DNA from: Hyphomicrobiaceae bacterium | GTDB lineage: Bacteria; Pseudomonadota; Alphaproteobacteria; Rhizobiales; Hyphomicrobiaceae | Assembly: GCA_022842785.1 (NCBI GenBank) | Contig: JALHOW010000001.1 | Location: 963,331 to 1,027,330 of the forward strand | Length of the DNA stretch: 64,000 bases | Direction: 5' to 3' | Shown: positions 17,322-24,832 of the stretch, one piece after another | How positions within the stretch are numbered: the stretch's first letter is position 1 | Layout: each line of letters opens with the position of its first letter | The notes under the pieces: generated by a model | Seen by the model: the letters and a program-made list of their open reading frames with translations, nothing else | What the model was told of the DNA's origin: nothing | Databases searched by the model: none | Made by a program: the position numbers and the translations under genes

Positions 17322-17947
17322 GCGGCACTGGAGAGAGGGACAGCAAAGGCCGTAAGCAGCCCTCAAAATTCCTGCGGAAGAAGCGCGCTGTTCACGCCGC
17401 CAAGCACCGCTGGAAGCACAAGCAAGTGCTCATTCCTGGGCACCCACGTCCTTGGAGTGAGCGTTCTTATGCGAGCAAGCTCCGGCACCTTGCGGCCGCG
17501 AGAAAGGGCGGCGCGACGACTGGCAGCAAGATCCGAGAGCAGCAGCGTATGTTCTGGGACTTCTACCACGGCAACTCCAAGGCGAAGCTGCGTGGCCCGT
17601 TTACTATCGTAGTCGAGACGTTCGAGCGGATCGAAGCTGCCTACCTCCAGCGGTATGGAGAGAGAGGCCTGAAATCGATGGAGTGGGAGGGGTTCTTCGC
17701 TGAATTTCTCTACTCGTTCGTCTTCACCGCTTCCTGGACGAAGAAACCGGAGCATCTCGAAGGAGAGATGTGGGAGCTTTATGAAACCTTCATGGAGGCA
17801 GGCGAGGAAGAGCTATGGGGCATGGGGGGCCTCATGACCAGGCTCCTCGCTTACGAGGAGGCTCTTGAGCAGAAAAAGCGGCGCATCGAGATGTGGCGCC
17901 TCAAGAACCCCGAAGCTTACGCGAGCATATCGAAGAAATCAGTTTAA
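17318..17947 (+). CDS. Island protein of unknown function, basic N-terminus
   Basis: I do not recognise this 209-aa protein. The first 75 residues are strongly basic (GRKQPSKFLRKKRAVHAAKH, SYASKLRHLAAARKGG), which suggests nucleic-acid binding. The middle (FTIVVETFERIEAAYLQRYG, EGFFAEFLYSFVFTASWTKK) is amphipathic, and the end is helical with EEALEQKKRRIEMWRLK. It overlaps the integrase stop by ATGA, so translation is probably coupled and the protein may serve the recombinase, for example as an accessory or directionality factor. That role is inference. Confidence 0.75.
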   Translation: MSGTGERDSKGRKQPSKFLRKKRAVHAAKHRWKHKQVLIPGHPRPWSERSYASKLRHLAAARKGGATTGSKIREQQRMFWDFYHGNSKAKLRGPFTIVVETFERIEAAYLQRYGERGLKSMEWEGFFAEFLYSFVFTASWTKKPEHLEGEMWELYETFMEAGEEELWGMGGLMTRLLAYEEALEQKKRRIEMWRLKNPEAYASISKKSV

Positions 17948-18092
17948 TATCAATTTGCTACAGGCTGGGGACCCTTATCTAACCCCCAACCGTCTTCTTC
18001 GACTTAGTAGCTCTCGCTGCGGCGATCGTGCTGGCCATCGGCTTGGACGCTGGGGGGACCTCCCCATCATCCAAATCGAAGGAACCCTCACA

Positions 18093-20054
18093 TTGGGCAC
18101 GACAGACGTATCTCGTCTGGTGACGCCCGAGGAGTTCGCTGCGGCCATGACGGTCCGTTGGCGCTCGCTCGGCAACACCCCCTCACCAAAACTACAGAAG
18201 CTATGGGCCGAGATGGCCGCCACCTTCAACCTCGCCGCCAAATACAGCCTAACCCCAAGCAACAAGTGGCGCGTTCTGCAGCCGCCAACAGGTACTGGCA
18301 AAACCCAAGGGCTGTGCGTCTATGCGGCCCTCACCATCGACAAGAACCGAACCTCTCCCGATCCGCTTGGCATCCTGATCGTCACGCGAACCATCGCGCA
18401 GGCGAAAGAGATCGTGGAGACCATCAGAGCGCTGCTCTCCAACCAAACCGACGCCGAGAAGGTGCAAGCATCGCACTCGGAGGCGAGACTGCACACCTTC
18501 GCGAAAGGAGCCGCCGACGTGCTCGTCATCACGCACGAAGCCTATACGCGGGCTCTGGAGGGGCTCAATAAGGCGCAGTATGGGCGCTGGGAAGACTGCA
18601 CGACATGGAAACACGGTCCGCGCCGCCTGACCATCATCGACGAAGCGATCGCCGGTGTTGTCGAGGAGAACCAAGTTAAGGCCGACGACGTTCGCATAGC
18701 TCTTAGCTACATCGATCCAGCACTCAGGAGGCAGTACCCCGCAGAAGTTGCGGCTCTCGAAAGGGTCTGCGAGGTGCTTGAGAAGACCGCTGCGCTCAAC
18801 TCGGACAACGCAGGCTCCATTGCGTCGCGGATTGTTTGGCGCGGCCTACGTAAGGATGGAAGCAATCAACCAAGTGTGCCGTGTCTGGACGGCCTTCGGC
18901 AGGCAATGGCGAGCATCCGCTATGATCTTAAGGGCTTGCGCAAGGACAGCTCCCACGATCGAAGGCGCATTGCCGCCAATGTGGATCGAACGCTCAAGGA
19001 CTGCGAGGCGATCATGGCCCGTTGGGCGTACTACTACAGGAAGGGGAACGACGACACGTTCAACTCCAGCCAACTCTTGATCCCGCAAGGACTGCCAGGG
19101 CCAGTGATCCTCGACGCTACGGCCTCGCAGAACTTCCTGTGGAAGCTCCTCGGTTCCCGTGCCGAGATTGTCGATGTCCCGTCAAGCACCCGCACCTATG
19201 CGAACGTCACGATCCATGTCGCTCGTGCCAGCGGCCTCGGCAAGACGAAGATGACCGAACGCGGGAAGGTTCGTCTTCCGCGACTTCTCGCCGATCTGGA
19301 GCAACGCTTGGCGCCCGATCGGAAGGTCCTTCTGTGCGTTCACAAGAGGATCGAGCACATAGCAATGAGCTTCGACCCCTGCTTCGACGCCTACTCGGTT
19401 GCGCACTGGGGCGCCATCGACGGCAAGAACTACTGGAATGATCACGACACCGTTGTCGTCTTCGGTCTGCCTTATCGCGATCCGATCTGGGCCACGAACA
19501 CGTTCTTTGCCCTCCAGGGTCTCCAAGACAACCGCTGGCTCGAGCAACCTTCCTGGGGTGCTTACGCCAATGTGCGCCTTGAGATGCAGCGGAGACAGCT
19601 CACGGTGTCGATCATCCAAGCTGTAAACCGGGTGCGGTGCCGCCGCGTCATCGACGAGGACGGCAATTGTCCACCGACAGACGTGTTCATCATGCTACCT
19701 GCCGGAGCCGACGGAGACATCATCCTCGATCACTTGTGTGAGGAGATGCCTGACGTAAAAGTCGTTGCCTGGGACTTCGAGATGGACGGCCCCGCCGAGC
19801 ATGTTCGACGAGGCTCGTCTCATGAGGCACTGGTGTCGCTCATGACAAGCCGTCTGCCGGGAGAGACGCCCATGTCGTACATCCGGAGTGAGTTGGGTCT
19901 ATCGGCGAGCGCTACGAAAGACCTGCGGGGGGTTCTCCGCGATGAGGATCACCACCTCACGAGGTCCTTAGCCCAGCACGGAGTTCGCTACATGACTACC
20001 GGCAAGGGACGCGGCGCACGGTCGTATCTGCTCAAGCAAGATCGTCCCAAATAG
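18093..20054 (+). CDS. SF2-type helicase/ATPase of the island
   Basis: The protein of about 653 aa has the marks of a superfamily 2 helicase. Walker A is LQPPTGTGKTQGLCVYAAL, the Walker B-like element is RLTIIDEAIAGV, GPVILDATASQNF is a motif III-like SAT element, and VSIIQAVNRVRCRRV corresponds to motif VI with its Arg pair. The C-terminal part after SHEALVSLMTSRLPGETPMS looks like a DNA-binding winged-helix tail. No ATG fits the conserved start. I chose TTG at 18093, preceded by AAGGAA at a suitable distance. Readings further upstream overlap the previous gene in another frame. It may support replication or transfer of the excised element, but I cannot name the family. Confidence 0.78.
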   Translation: MGTTDVSRLVTPEEFAAAMTVRWRSLGNTPSPKLQKLWAEMAATFNLAAKYSLTPSNKWRVLQPPTGTGKTQGLCVYAALTIDKNRTSPDPLGILIVTRTIAQAKEIVETIRALLSNQTDAEKVQASHSEARLHTFAKGAADVLVITHEAYTRALEGLNKAQYGRWEDCTTWKHGPRRLTIIDEAIAGVVEENQVKADDVRIALSYIDPALRRQYPAEVAALERVCEVLEKTAALNSDNAGSIASRIVWRGLRKDGSNQPSVPCLDGLRQAMASIRYDLKGLRKDSSHDRRRIAANVDRTLKDCEAIMARWAYYYRKGNDDTFNSSQLLIPQGLPGPVILDATASQNFLWKLLGSRAEIVDVPSSTRTYANVTIHVARASGLGKTKMTERGKVRLPRLLADLEQRLAPDRKVLLCVHKRIEHIAMSFDPCFDAYSVAHWGAIDGKNYWNDHDTVVVFGLPYRDPIWATNTFFALQGLQDNRWLEQPSWGAYANVRLEMQRRQLTVSIIQAVNRVRCRRVIDEDGNCPPTDVFIMLPAGADGDIILDHLCEEMPDVKVVAWDFEMDGPAEHVRRGSSHEALVSLMTSRLPGETPMSYIRSELGLSASATKDLRGVLRDEDHHLTRSLAQHGVRYMTTGKGRGARSYLLKQDRPK

Positions 20055-20061
20055 ACCACCA

Positions 20062-20111
20062 AATGGGGGGCTGAGCCTCTATATCTCTGTATAGAGGTTC
20101 GCCCCCCCATT
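20062..20111 (+). terminator. Long hairpin after the helicase gene
   Basis: AATGGGGGG (20062-20070) pairs with CCCCCCATT (20103-20111), and inside it GCCTCTATA (20075-20083) pairs with TATAGAGGT (20090-20098). It is followed by AATTT and stands between the convergent helicase and serine recombinase genes, so it may end both. Confidence 0.65.
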
Positions 20112-20219
20112 AATTTCGCGAAAGAGACCCCGATGTTTTGGTGCACTCGTCTGAGGTGGCATTCGACCATCATCAGCCGCGCAAATCCCCCCATAGGGGC
20201 GCGAAGCTGATCCCTGCGG

Positions 20220-20813
20220 CTACCCCTCGCGGACCAGCTCGTCATGGTCTCGCGCTGCCTTCAACCCGCGGAACATGGTCCGTCGGCTCACACCGAGAAC
20301 CTTCGCAGCATCATCTGCATTCAGCCCGTCCTTATTCATCAGCCTGCGAGCCTTCGTTGCCATGACAGGAGACCACTTGATCGGAGGTCCGAGCCGCTGG
20401 CCACGCTTTCGTGCCGCAGCCAACCCCGCTTTCGTGCGCTCCAAGATGAGATCGCGCTCAAACTGAGCGACTGCACCCAGCACGTGCAAGATCAGCTTCC
20501 CGGTCGAGCCTTGGGTGCTGAGCCCATCCTCAACCGTGCGGAAGTGAACGCCACGCTCCTCCAGCTCCGCAATCAGCTTAGTGACATGAACGAGACTGCG
20601 GCCGATGCGGTCGAGCTTGTAGCAAGCCAGGGTGTCTCCCGGCTTGAGGCTCTCCAACGCCGTCGTCAGCACTGGACGATCGTGCCGAGCACCCGACGCT
20701 TTCTCGATGAAGATGTCGGCTGTCTTGACCCCGAGACTACGCGCGGCGTCGAGTTGTAGATCGAGCTTCTGATCGCGGGTCGATACCCGACCATAAAACA
20801 CTGTCCTGGCCAT
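20220..20813 (-). CDS. Serine recombinase, resolvase/invertase family
   Basis: This 197-aa protein has an N-terminal resolvase domain, VFYGRVSTRDQKLDLQLDAA, with the catalytic Ser in GRVSTRDQ. It continues with LKPGDTLACYKLDRIGRSLV (the conserved Asp-Arg-x-x-Arg) and GKLILHVLGAVAQFERDLILERTKAGL. The C-terminal HTH_7 motif is LNADDAAKVLGVSRRTMFRGL. The length and layout fit small resolvases and invertases of the Tn3/Hin type. Repeats of TGGCACT just upstream of its start may be its recombination or operator sites. It separates the replication half of the island from the cargo half, which suggests that the cargo came in with its own recombinase. Confidence 0.9.
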   Translation of the reverse strand: MARTVFYGRVSTRDQKLDLQLDAARSLGVKTADIFIEKASGARHDRPVLTTALESLKPGDTLACYKLDRIGRSLVHVTKLIAELEERGVHFRTVEDGLSTQGSTGKLILHVLGAVAQFERDLILERTKAGLAAARKRGQRLGPPIKWSPVMATKARRLMNKDGLNADDAAKVLGVSRRTMFRGLKAARDHDELVREG

Positions 20814-21211
20814 TTCCGCCCTCTCGTTGGCACTGAGTTATGGCACTCTAAGGCCCACGCTATGGCACTGTCAATGGCACCGTGCCGTAAAGGATGGTTT
20901 GTGGCACTACAATGTTGTTTGGAGGCAATGGAGCGATGGTTCGAGCCCAAGCGAGCTCATCGGTGTTTTTTCCTTCTACTTGAGTGACCCGCTCGGCTTT
21001 GCGCTGCAGCGAGTGATGATAAGGGCGTGGACTATCACGCGCCCCATTCAGTAGATTGGCGCTACTGCCAGCTGCGGACACCGACTTCTCCAACGGCAAC
21101 AAAACCTTCGCTCTCGCTCCGCTGGGCCGACAGCTCGTGACTACGATGATCGGGCTCCGAACTGCCGGAACAATCGGATTGGCTTATGGAAGGCGTACGG
21201 GAGAGCAATGC
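20814..21211. other. Intergenic region with TGGCACT repeats upstream of the serine recombinase
   Basis: TGGCACT occurs at 20828, 20841, 20863 and 20902, with TGGCACC at 20875, all in the same orientation, and GGTGCCA on the other strand is nearby. The cluster covers the promoter of the recombinase and has the look of a res or operator region. From 20910 to 21211 I see no gene. GGTTCGAGCCC at 20938 looks like a tRNA T-arm, but no cloverleaf surrounds it. Confidence 0.5.
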
Positions 21212-21727
21212 ATGTCTAGGCTGGTAGCACTCGTTGTGGTGCTCGCAGTTCTCTCCTCGGCATGTTTCGCCGATCAGCTGCCGAAGGGTTTTGAGCGCAT
21301 CCAGGCCGCACCTGCTCCCATGGCGAGCTTTCAAGATCAGGAAGGCAAGCCTGTAAACTTGGGCGTGTTGAAAGGGAAGATTGTGGTCCTAAACTTGTGG
21401 GCGACATGGTGTGCCCCATGCGTTAGGGAGCTGCCATCACTCAACCGTCTTGCTGATAGATTGGATCGAAGTCGAGCTGTGATTGTCGCGGTGAGTCAGG
21501 ATAAGGGTGGGCACGCAGTCACGCGGCCCTACCTTCAAAAGCTAACTGTCCCCAATCTTCATGCTTACACAGACGCTACCGGGCGTCTGTCACGCGAATT
21601 TGGCGTGAGGGGGCTACCCACAACGCTGATCATCGACGGACTGGGTCGAGTGGTTGCGCGAGCGGAAGGCGAGTTCGCCTGGGATGGTGACGAAATCGTT
21701 GCCTACCTCAATACTGTCGATAAGTGA
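21212..21727 (+). CDS. TlpA/ResA-like periplasmic thioredoxin
   Basis: This 171-aa exported thiol-disulfide oxidoreductase starts with a signal segment (VALVVVLAVLSSACFADQ, type I cleavage after CFA likely). The TlpA-like fold follows: GKIVVLNLWATWCAPCVREL contains the CAPC redox pair. GVRGLPTTLIIDGLGRVVAR holds the cis-Pro loop and the end of the fold. YLQKLTVPNLHAYTD is the usual insertion between them. It opens the cargo of the island, 80 bases before the gene for the Cys-repeat protein, so its natural partner may be that protein. The start at 21212 gives a standard signal peptide, and the upstream reading does not. Confidence 0.9.
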   Translation: MSRLVALVVVLAVLSSACFADQLPKGFERIQAAPAPMASFQDQEGKPVNLGVLKGKIVVLNLWATWCAPCVRELPSLNRLADRLDRSRAVIVAVSQDKGGHAVTRPYLQKLTVPNLHAYTDATGRLSREFGVRGLPTTLIIDGLGRVVARAEGEFAWDGDEIVAYLNTVDK

Positions 21728-21807
21728 GGCAATGGCGCCACACTGTATTGTAGCGTCCGTGATAAGTATCTATTCTGATCGTCGCATCAAATGGGGGGTC
21801 GAAAGCT

Positions 21808-22158
21808 ATGCTCCGCGTAATTCTCGCAGCGCTTGCGCTGGTGTTCGTCACCGCGGCAACATCCTCAATCGCTAGCGCCAAAGATGGAAATCTGATTGCG
21901 ATGTCCGCGATCAGCTCGCAGACAGATGTCGATGGCTTGGGCGCGCCCGACGCTCGCTTCGTGACAAGTTCGGAGGACGGGGCCAAGGTATCCATCGCGG
22001 AACTCGCGAGCACTCTTTCGGTGGGCGACCAAGGCGCGAGCGTCGTGTATCAGCGCAGCTCCGGCTGCTCTTCAGGCTGCTCCTCCGGCTGCTCTTCAGG
22101 CTGTTCTTCAGGTTGCTCTGTCGGTTGCTCCGTAGGTTGCTCAGTGGGTTGCCGCTAG
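21808..22158 (+). CDS. Secreted protein with C-terminal Ser-x-Gly-Cys repeats
   Basis: I do not recognise this 116-aa protein. Residues 1-24 are a clear signal peptide (LAALALVFVTAATSSIASA, cleavage after ASA). Residues 25-83 are a hydrophilic spacer that ends in VVYQR. Residues 84-115 are eight tetrads, five SSGC and then three SVGC, and the last residue is Arg. The eight Cys are spaced exactly four apart (87 to 115), and there is no other Cys in the mature part. It is like a precursor with a leader and a repetitive core, or a metal- or disulfide-bearing tail. The gene is followed after 19 bases by the large membrane proteins and preceded by a thioredoxin, which suggests export and thiol handling in one system. 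Confidence 0.82.
   Translation: MLRVILAALALVFVTAATSSIASAKDGNLIAMSAISSQTDVDGLGAPDARFVTSSEDGAKVSIAELASTLSVGDQGASVVYQRSSGCSSGCSSGCSSGCSSGCSVGCSVGCSVGCR
22057..22152 (+). repeat. Eight 12-bp tandem units encoding SSGC/SVGC
   Basis: Each unit is Ser-(Ser or Val)-Gly-Cys. Synonymous positions differ among units (AGC, TCT, TCC and TCA for Ser, GGC and GGT for Gly, TGC and TGT for Cys), while the protein pattern is intact. That argues for selection on the peptide rather than very recent slippage. Confidence 0.9.
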
Positions 22159-22177
22159 CCGCAGAACAGCCTAGCGC

Positions 22178-24832
22178 ATGATTGCGGCGTTCGCGTCCAA
22201 TCTCGCCGCGTTCCGATTACCGCCCCGAGCGACTTACCTCTGGGCGATGGGACTAGTGGCATACAGTGCAGCCGACACCCAGTGGGGGTGGTTGTCGGTC
22301 TGCGTTTTACTGCTTTTTCCAGCGACTGGATGGAAGACCGCGCCATATGCTGCGGCCATCCCGGCATCGATTGTGGCGTACCTCTTGGGGCCCACATCTC
22401 TTGTCCTAATCGTCCCCTTGACCCTCTTGGTGGCAGGTTTCGGTGGGGCCGGATTGAGAGCAGGCCTTGTTCTCGCTGGAAGTCATCTTCTTTCTCACCA
22501 ATTTGAGAGCCTTCCAGTAGTTCCGTGGCTGCCTGTACAGCCTGGCTCTACGGCCTCCATCGTAGTTCCGATTGTATCCGTGGTGTTGGTGTTTGGTCCG
22601 GTAATAGGTCGCAAATCTCTCTTCGTGTCCTTCGCCGCCACATTGATGGCACTGGCATCTCTGGAACTCGGAGCAGGAACGTGGCTCGATCATGAGACAC
22701 TGGCGTCGGGACAGCTCCGGATGCTTGTTGTTTCCGCGATATTGGCGGCTATCGCGAGCAACATCACCCCGGTACCGGAGAAGCTCCCTGACCTGAGGCC
22801 GGTGTTTGTGATGGTCGCGATCGGCCTTACACTTTCAATTCTTCTTCCGATACGCCACGTATCTTCCATCGTATTCGATGAAGCCCACGGGAAGTGGGCG
22901 ACAGTTCAAGCGCCATTCGGGCCCGACGATTTTGGCCGAGGTGTCAACTACACGTACAGCAGTTTGTTTAAGTACGCGGAGCGCATAGTTGGGCGGGCGT
23001 CAGTCCTGTCCGATGAAGCTTCTCAACTGCCTGCGGCTGATTCAATCTTCGTTCTTAAGATGCCCGTTGTGCCGCTGTCAGAGTCGTTCGGCGACAAACT
23101 AGAAGCGTGGGTCAGGGGAGGCGGCCGCCTCTTGGTGGTCGCAGACCATACGGATTTGTATGATACCACTCAAAATTTGAATGCTTTTCTCTCGCCCCGG
23201 TTCGGACTTCGCTTGAATTCTGATGCTGTCTATGACAGGCGCGGGATGCCGACCGCACCAACAAAACCGTTACTCGCATCGGTATTTGGACGCATCGACG
23301 CACATGGGCGCCCCGTGCCGTGGCAAACCGGAACAAGTCTCGCCAAGATGCCCATCACGACGGTGAGGTTGTCCTCATTCGGAGCGTCATACTCTGAGCC
23401 AGGCGATTACAGTCGTCCGAACCGTTTCGGGCCATTCTTGCCACGACTGGGCCTGAGATTCGCGGACCATACTTCAATTGCCGCGATTGCTGCGGGAAAC
23501 GGAGCGATCGCCGTAATTCTCGATAGCACCCCTTGGTCGAACTTCTCCATCTTTGTTAGAGAGTACCGTCAGATCTTCAAAGGAGTCGTCCACGCACTGC
23601 AGCGACCAGCTGCCCTATATGCATGGGGCGTAGGCGCGATATTCATCGCCTTGTTTGCTGTCGCGGCTGCGGTGTGGCCTTCGGTCGTCACGTTCAGTGC
23701 GGGGGGCCTTGCTGTCGGCATAACATTAGGCGCGGCAGCAACGATCGGCACCGGTTCGCGCTTACCGATGATCGACGGGCGAGACTTTTCCTTGCGGGTG
23801 GTCCTCGGCCCATCTGCGCGACTAGAATTTTTGGGGCAGCTGGTGTGGCCGGGTGAGCGAAACTTCTCGCGGATCATTTCCGCGATGGGAAAATACAATC
23901 TGGACCCACAAGCAAGTGCGCCGGGGCAAGAAGCACCCTTACTATCGCAAGCAAGAAAATGGTTGCTAATCCAGCCTGAGGCTCATCAGCTCCCAAACGC
24001 CCGAGACGTTCTTGAGCATCTTCGCAATGGTAACGATCTCACTATCTTACTTAGTCCTGATCAGGCCGCGAATGTTGGCATCCGGAACTGGCTCTCATCA
24101 CTGGGACTGATCGCCCGCAAAACCATTGGCTTAGGCGTCGTCGAGGACGCGAAGCCCGGGCTGCTCAATAGAAGGATGGGTAACCTCCTACGAGATGTTC
24201 GTCCCATTAGTGGCGCCATACCAACCAGTTTACTTAAGGAACGCAACGTCGACGTCCTGATGCAATCATATTCGATACGACCTACCCAATTCCCACGAAG
24301 AAGCGGCTTGCTCAATATCGCTTTCTCGGCAGACCAATTTTCAGACGACGCTGTCGGTGAGGTTTGGGACGGAGTTCATCCCTCCTCTATGGGGAGGCTC
24401 CGGGAGCGACAGCTGGCATCGCTTATCCTAGGCGAAGAAGTCCCCAATCCACTTCCCAACGGCCTCGCTTGGTTCTCATCATCAGAAACCAAGGGCGTGG
24501 TACTTCCTAGCTATCTCGTTCTCGAAAACGGGAAGACGATCCTCACGGGCAAATTTGACAATGATACTGCAGTAGAGAACGGCTCACCGTCGGAAAATCC
24601 AGTTGCCTACCTTGCTGCACTCCGGAACCGCACAACCGCATTTATAGCAGCACGATGCCCGAAGAGTGGCCGCCGGACATCGTGTGAAGCGCGGCTGCTA
24701 GGCCCGGATATGATAGAGTGGATGGTAGCGTGGACGCAAAATGACCTCGGCGAACTGACAGCCGTCGAACTCTTGCACGAACGTCGCTTCTCAGGCCTTG
24801 GGGCAACTGTGAATGTCGTGTTCGGCCAATAG
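22178..24832 (+). CDS. Large membrane protein of the Cys-repeat locus (DUF4350-like segment)
   Basis: The 884-aa product has a bundle of about six to eight membrane segments in residues 20-230, a soluble part to about 480, two further segments near 485-540, and a soluble C-terminal part. After the first bundle, SSIVFDEAHGKWATVQ, then DSIFVLKMPVVPLSESFGDK and GGRLLVVADHTDLYD (His near 323), resemble the DUF4350/GATase-like domains of uncharacterised transport and envelope proteins. Later come PGERNFSRII (about 557) and VRPISGAIP (about 675). The next gene encodes a shorter protein with the same layout and matching motifs. It starts 19 bases after the Cys-repeat gene and overlaps the next by 20 bases. 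Function unknown. Confidence 0.85.
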   Translation: MIAAFASNLAAFRLPPRATYLWAMGLVAYSAADTQWGWLSVCVLLLFPATGWKTAPYAAAIPASIVAYLLGPTSLVLIVPLTLLVAGFGGAGLRAGLVLAGSHLLSHQFESLPVVPWLPVQPGSTASIVVPIVSVVLVFGPVIGRKSLFVSFAATLMALASLELGAGTWLDHETLASGQLRMLVVSAILAAIASNITPVPEKLPDLRPVFVMVAIGLTLSILLPIRHVSSIVFDEAHGKWATVQAPFGPDDFGRGVNYTYSSLFKYAERIVGRASVLSDEASQLPAADSIFVLKMPVVPLSESFGDKLEAWVRGGGRLLVVADHTDLYDTTQNLNAFLSPRFGLRLNSDAVYDRRGMPTAPTKPLLASVFGRIDAHGRPVPWQTGTSLAKMPITTVRLSSFGASYSEPGDYSRPNRFGPFLPRLGLRFADHTSIAAIAAGNGAIAVILDSTPWSNFSIFVREYRQIFKGVVHALQRPAALYAWGVGAIFIALFAVAAAVWPSVVTFSAGGLAVGITLGAAATIGTGSRLPMIDGRDFSLRVVLGPSARLEFLGQLVWPGERNFSRIISAMGKYNLDPQASAPGQEAPLLSQARKWLLIQPEAHQLPNARDVLEHLRNGNDLTILLSPDQAANVGIRNWLSSLGLIARKTIGLGVVEDAKPGLLNRRMGNLLRDVRPISGAIPTSLLKERNVDVLMQSYSIRPTQFPRRSGLLNIAFSADQFSDDAVGEVWDGVHPSSMGRLRERQLASLILGEEVPNPLPNGLAWFSSSETKGVVLPSYLVLENGKTILTGKFDNDTAVENGSPSENPVAYLAALRNRTTAFIAARCPKSGRRTSCEARLLGPDMIEWMVAWTQNDLGELTAVELLHERRFSGLGATVNVVFGQ

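Noticed and set aside
20930..20965. Possible tRNA or tRNA fragment around GGTTCGAGCCC
   Set aside because: Only the T-arm-like sequence is present. No acceptor stem, D arm or anticodon arm can be folded around it.
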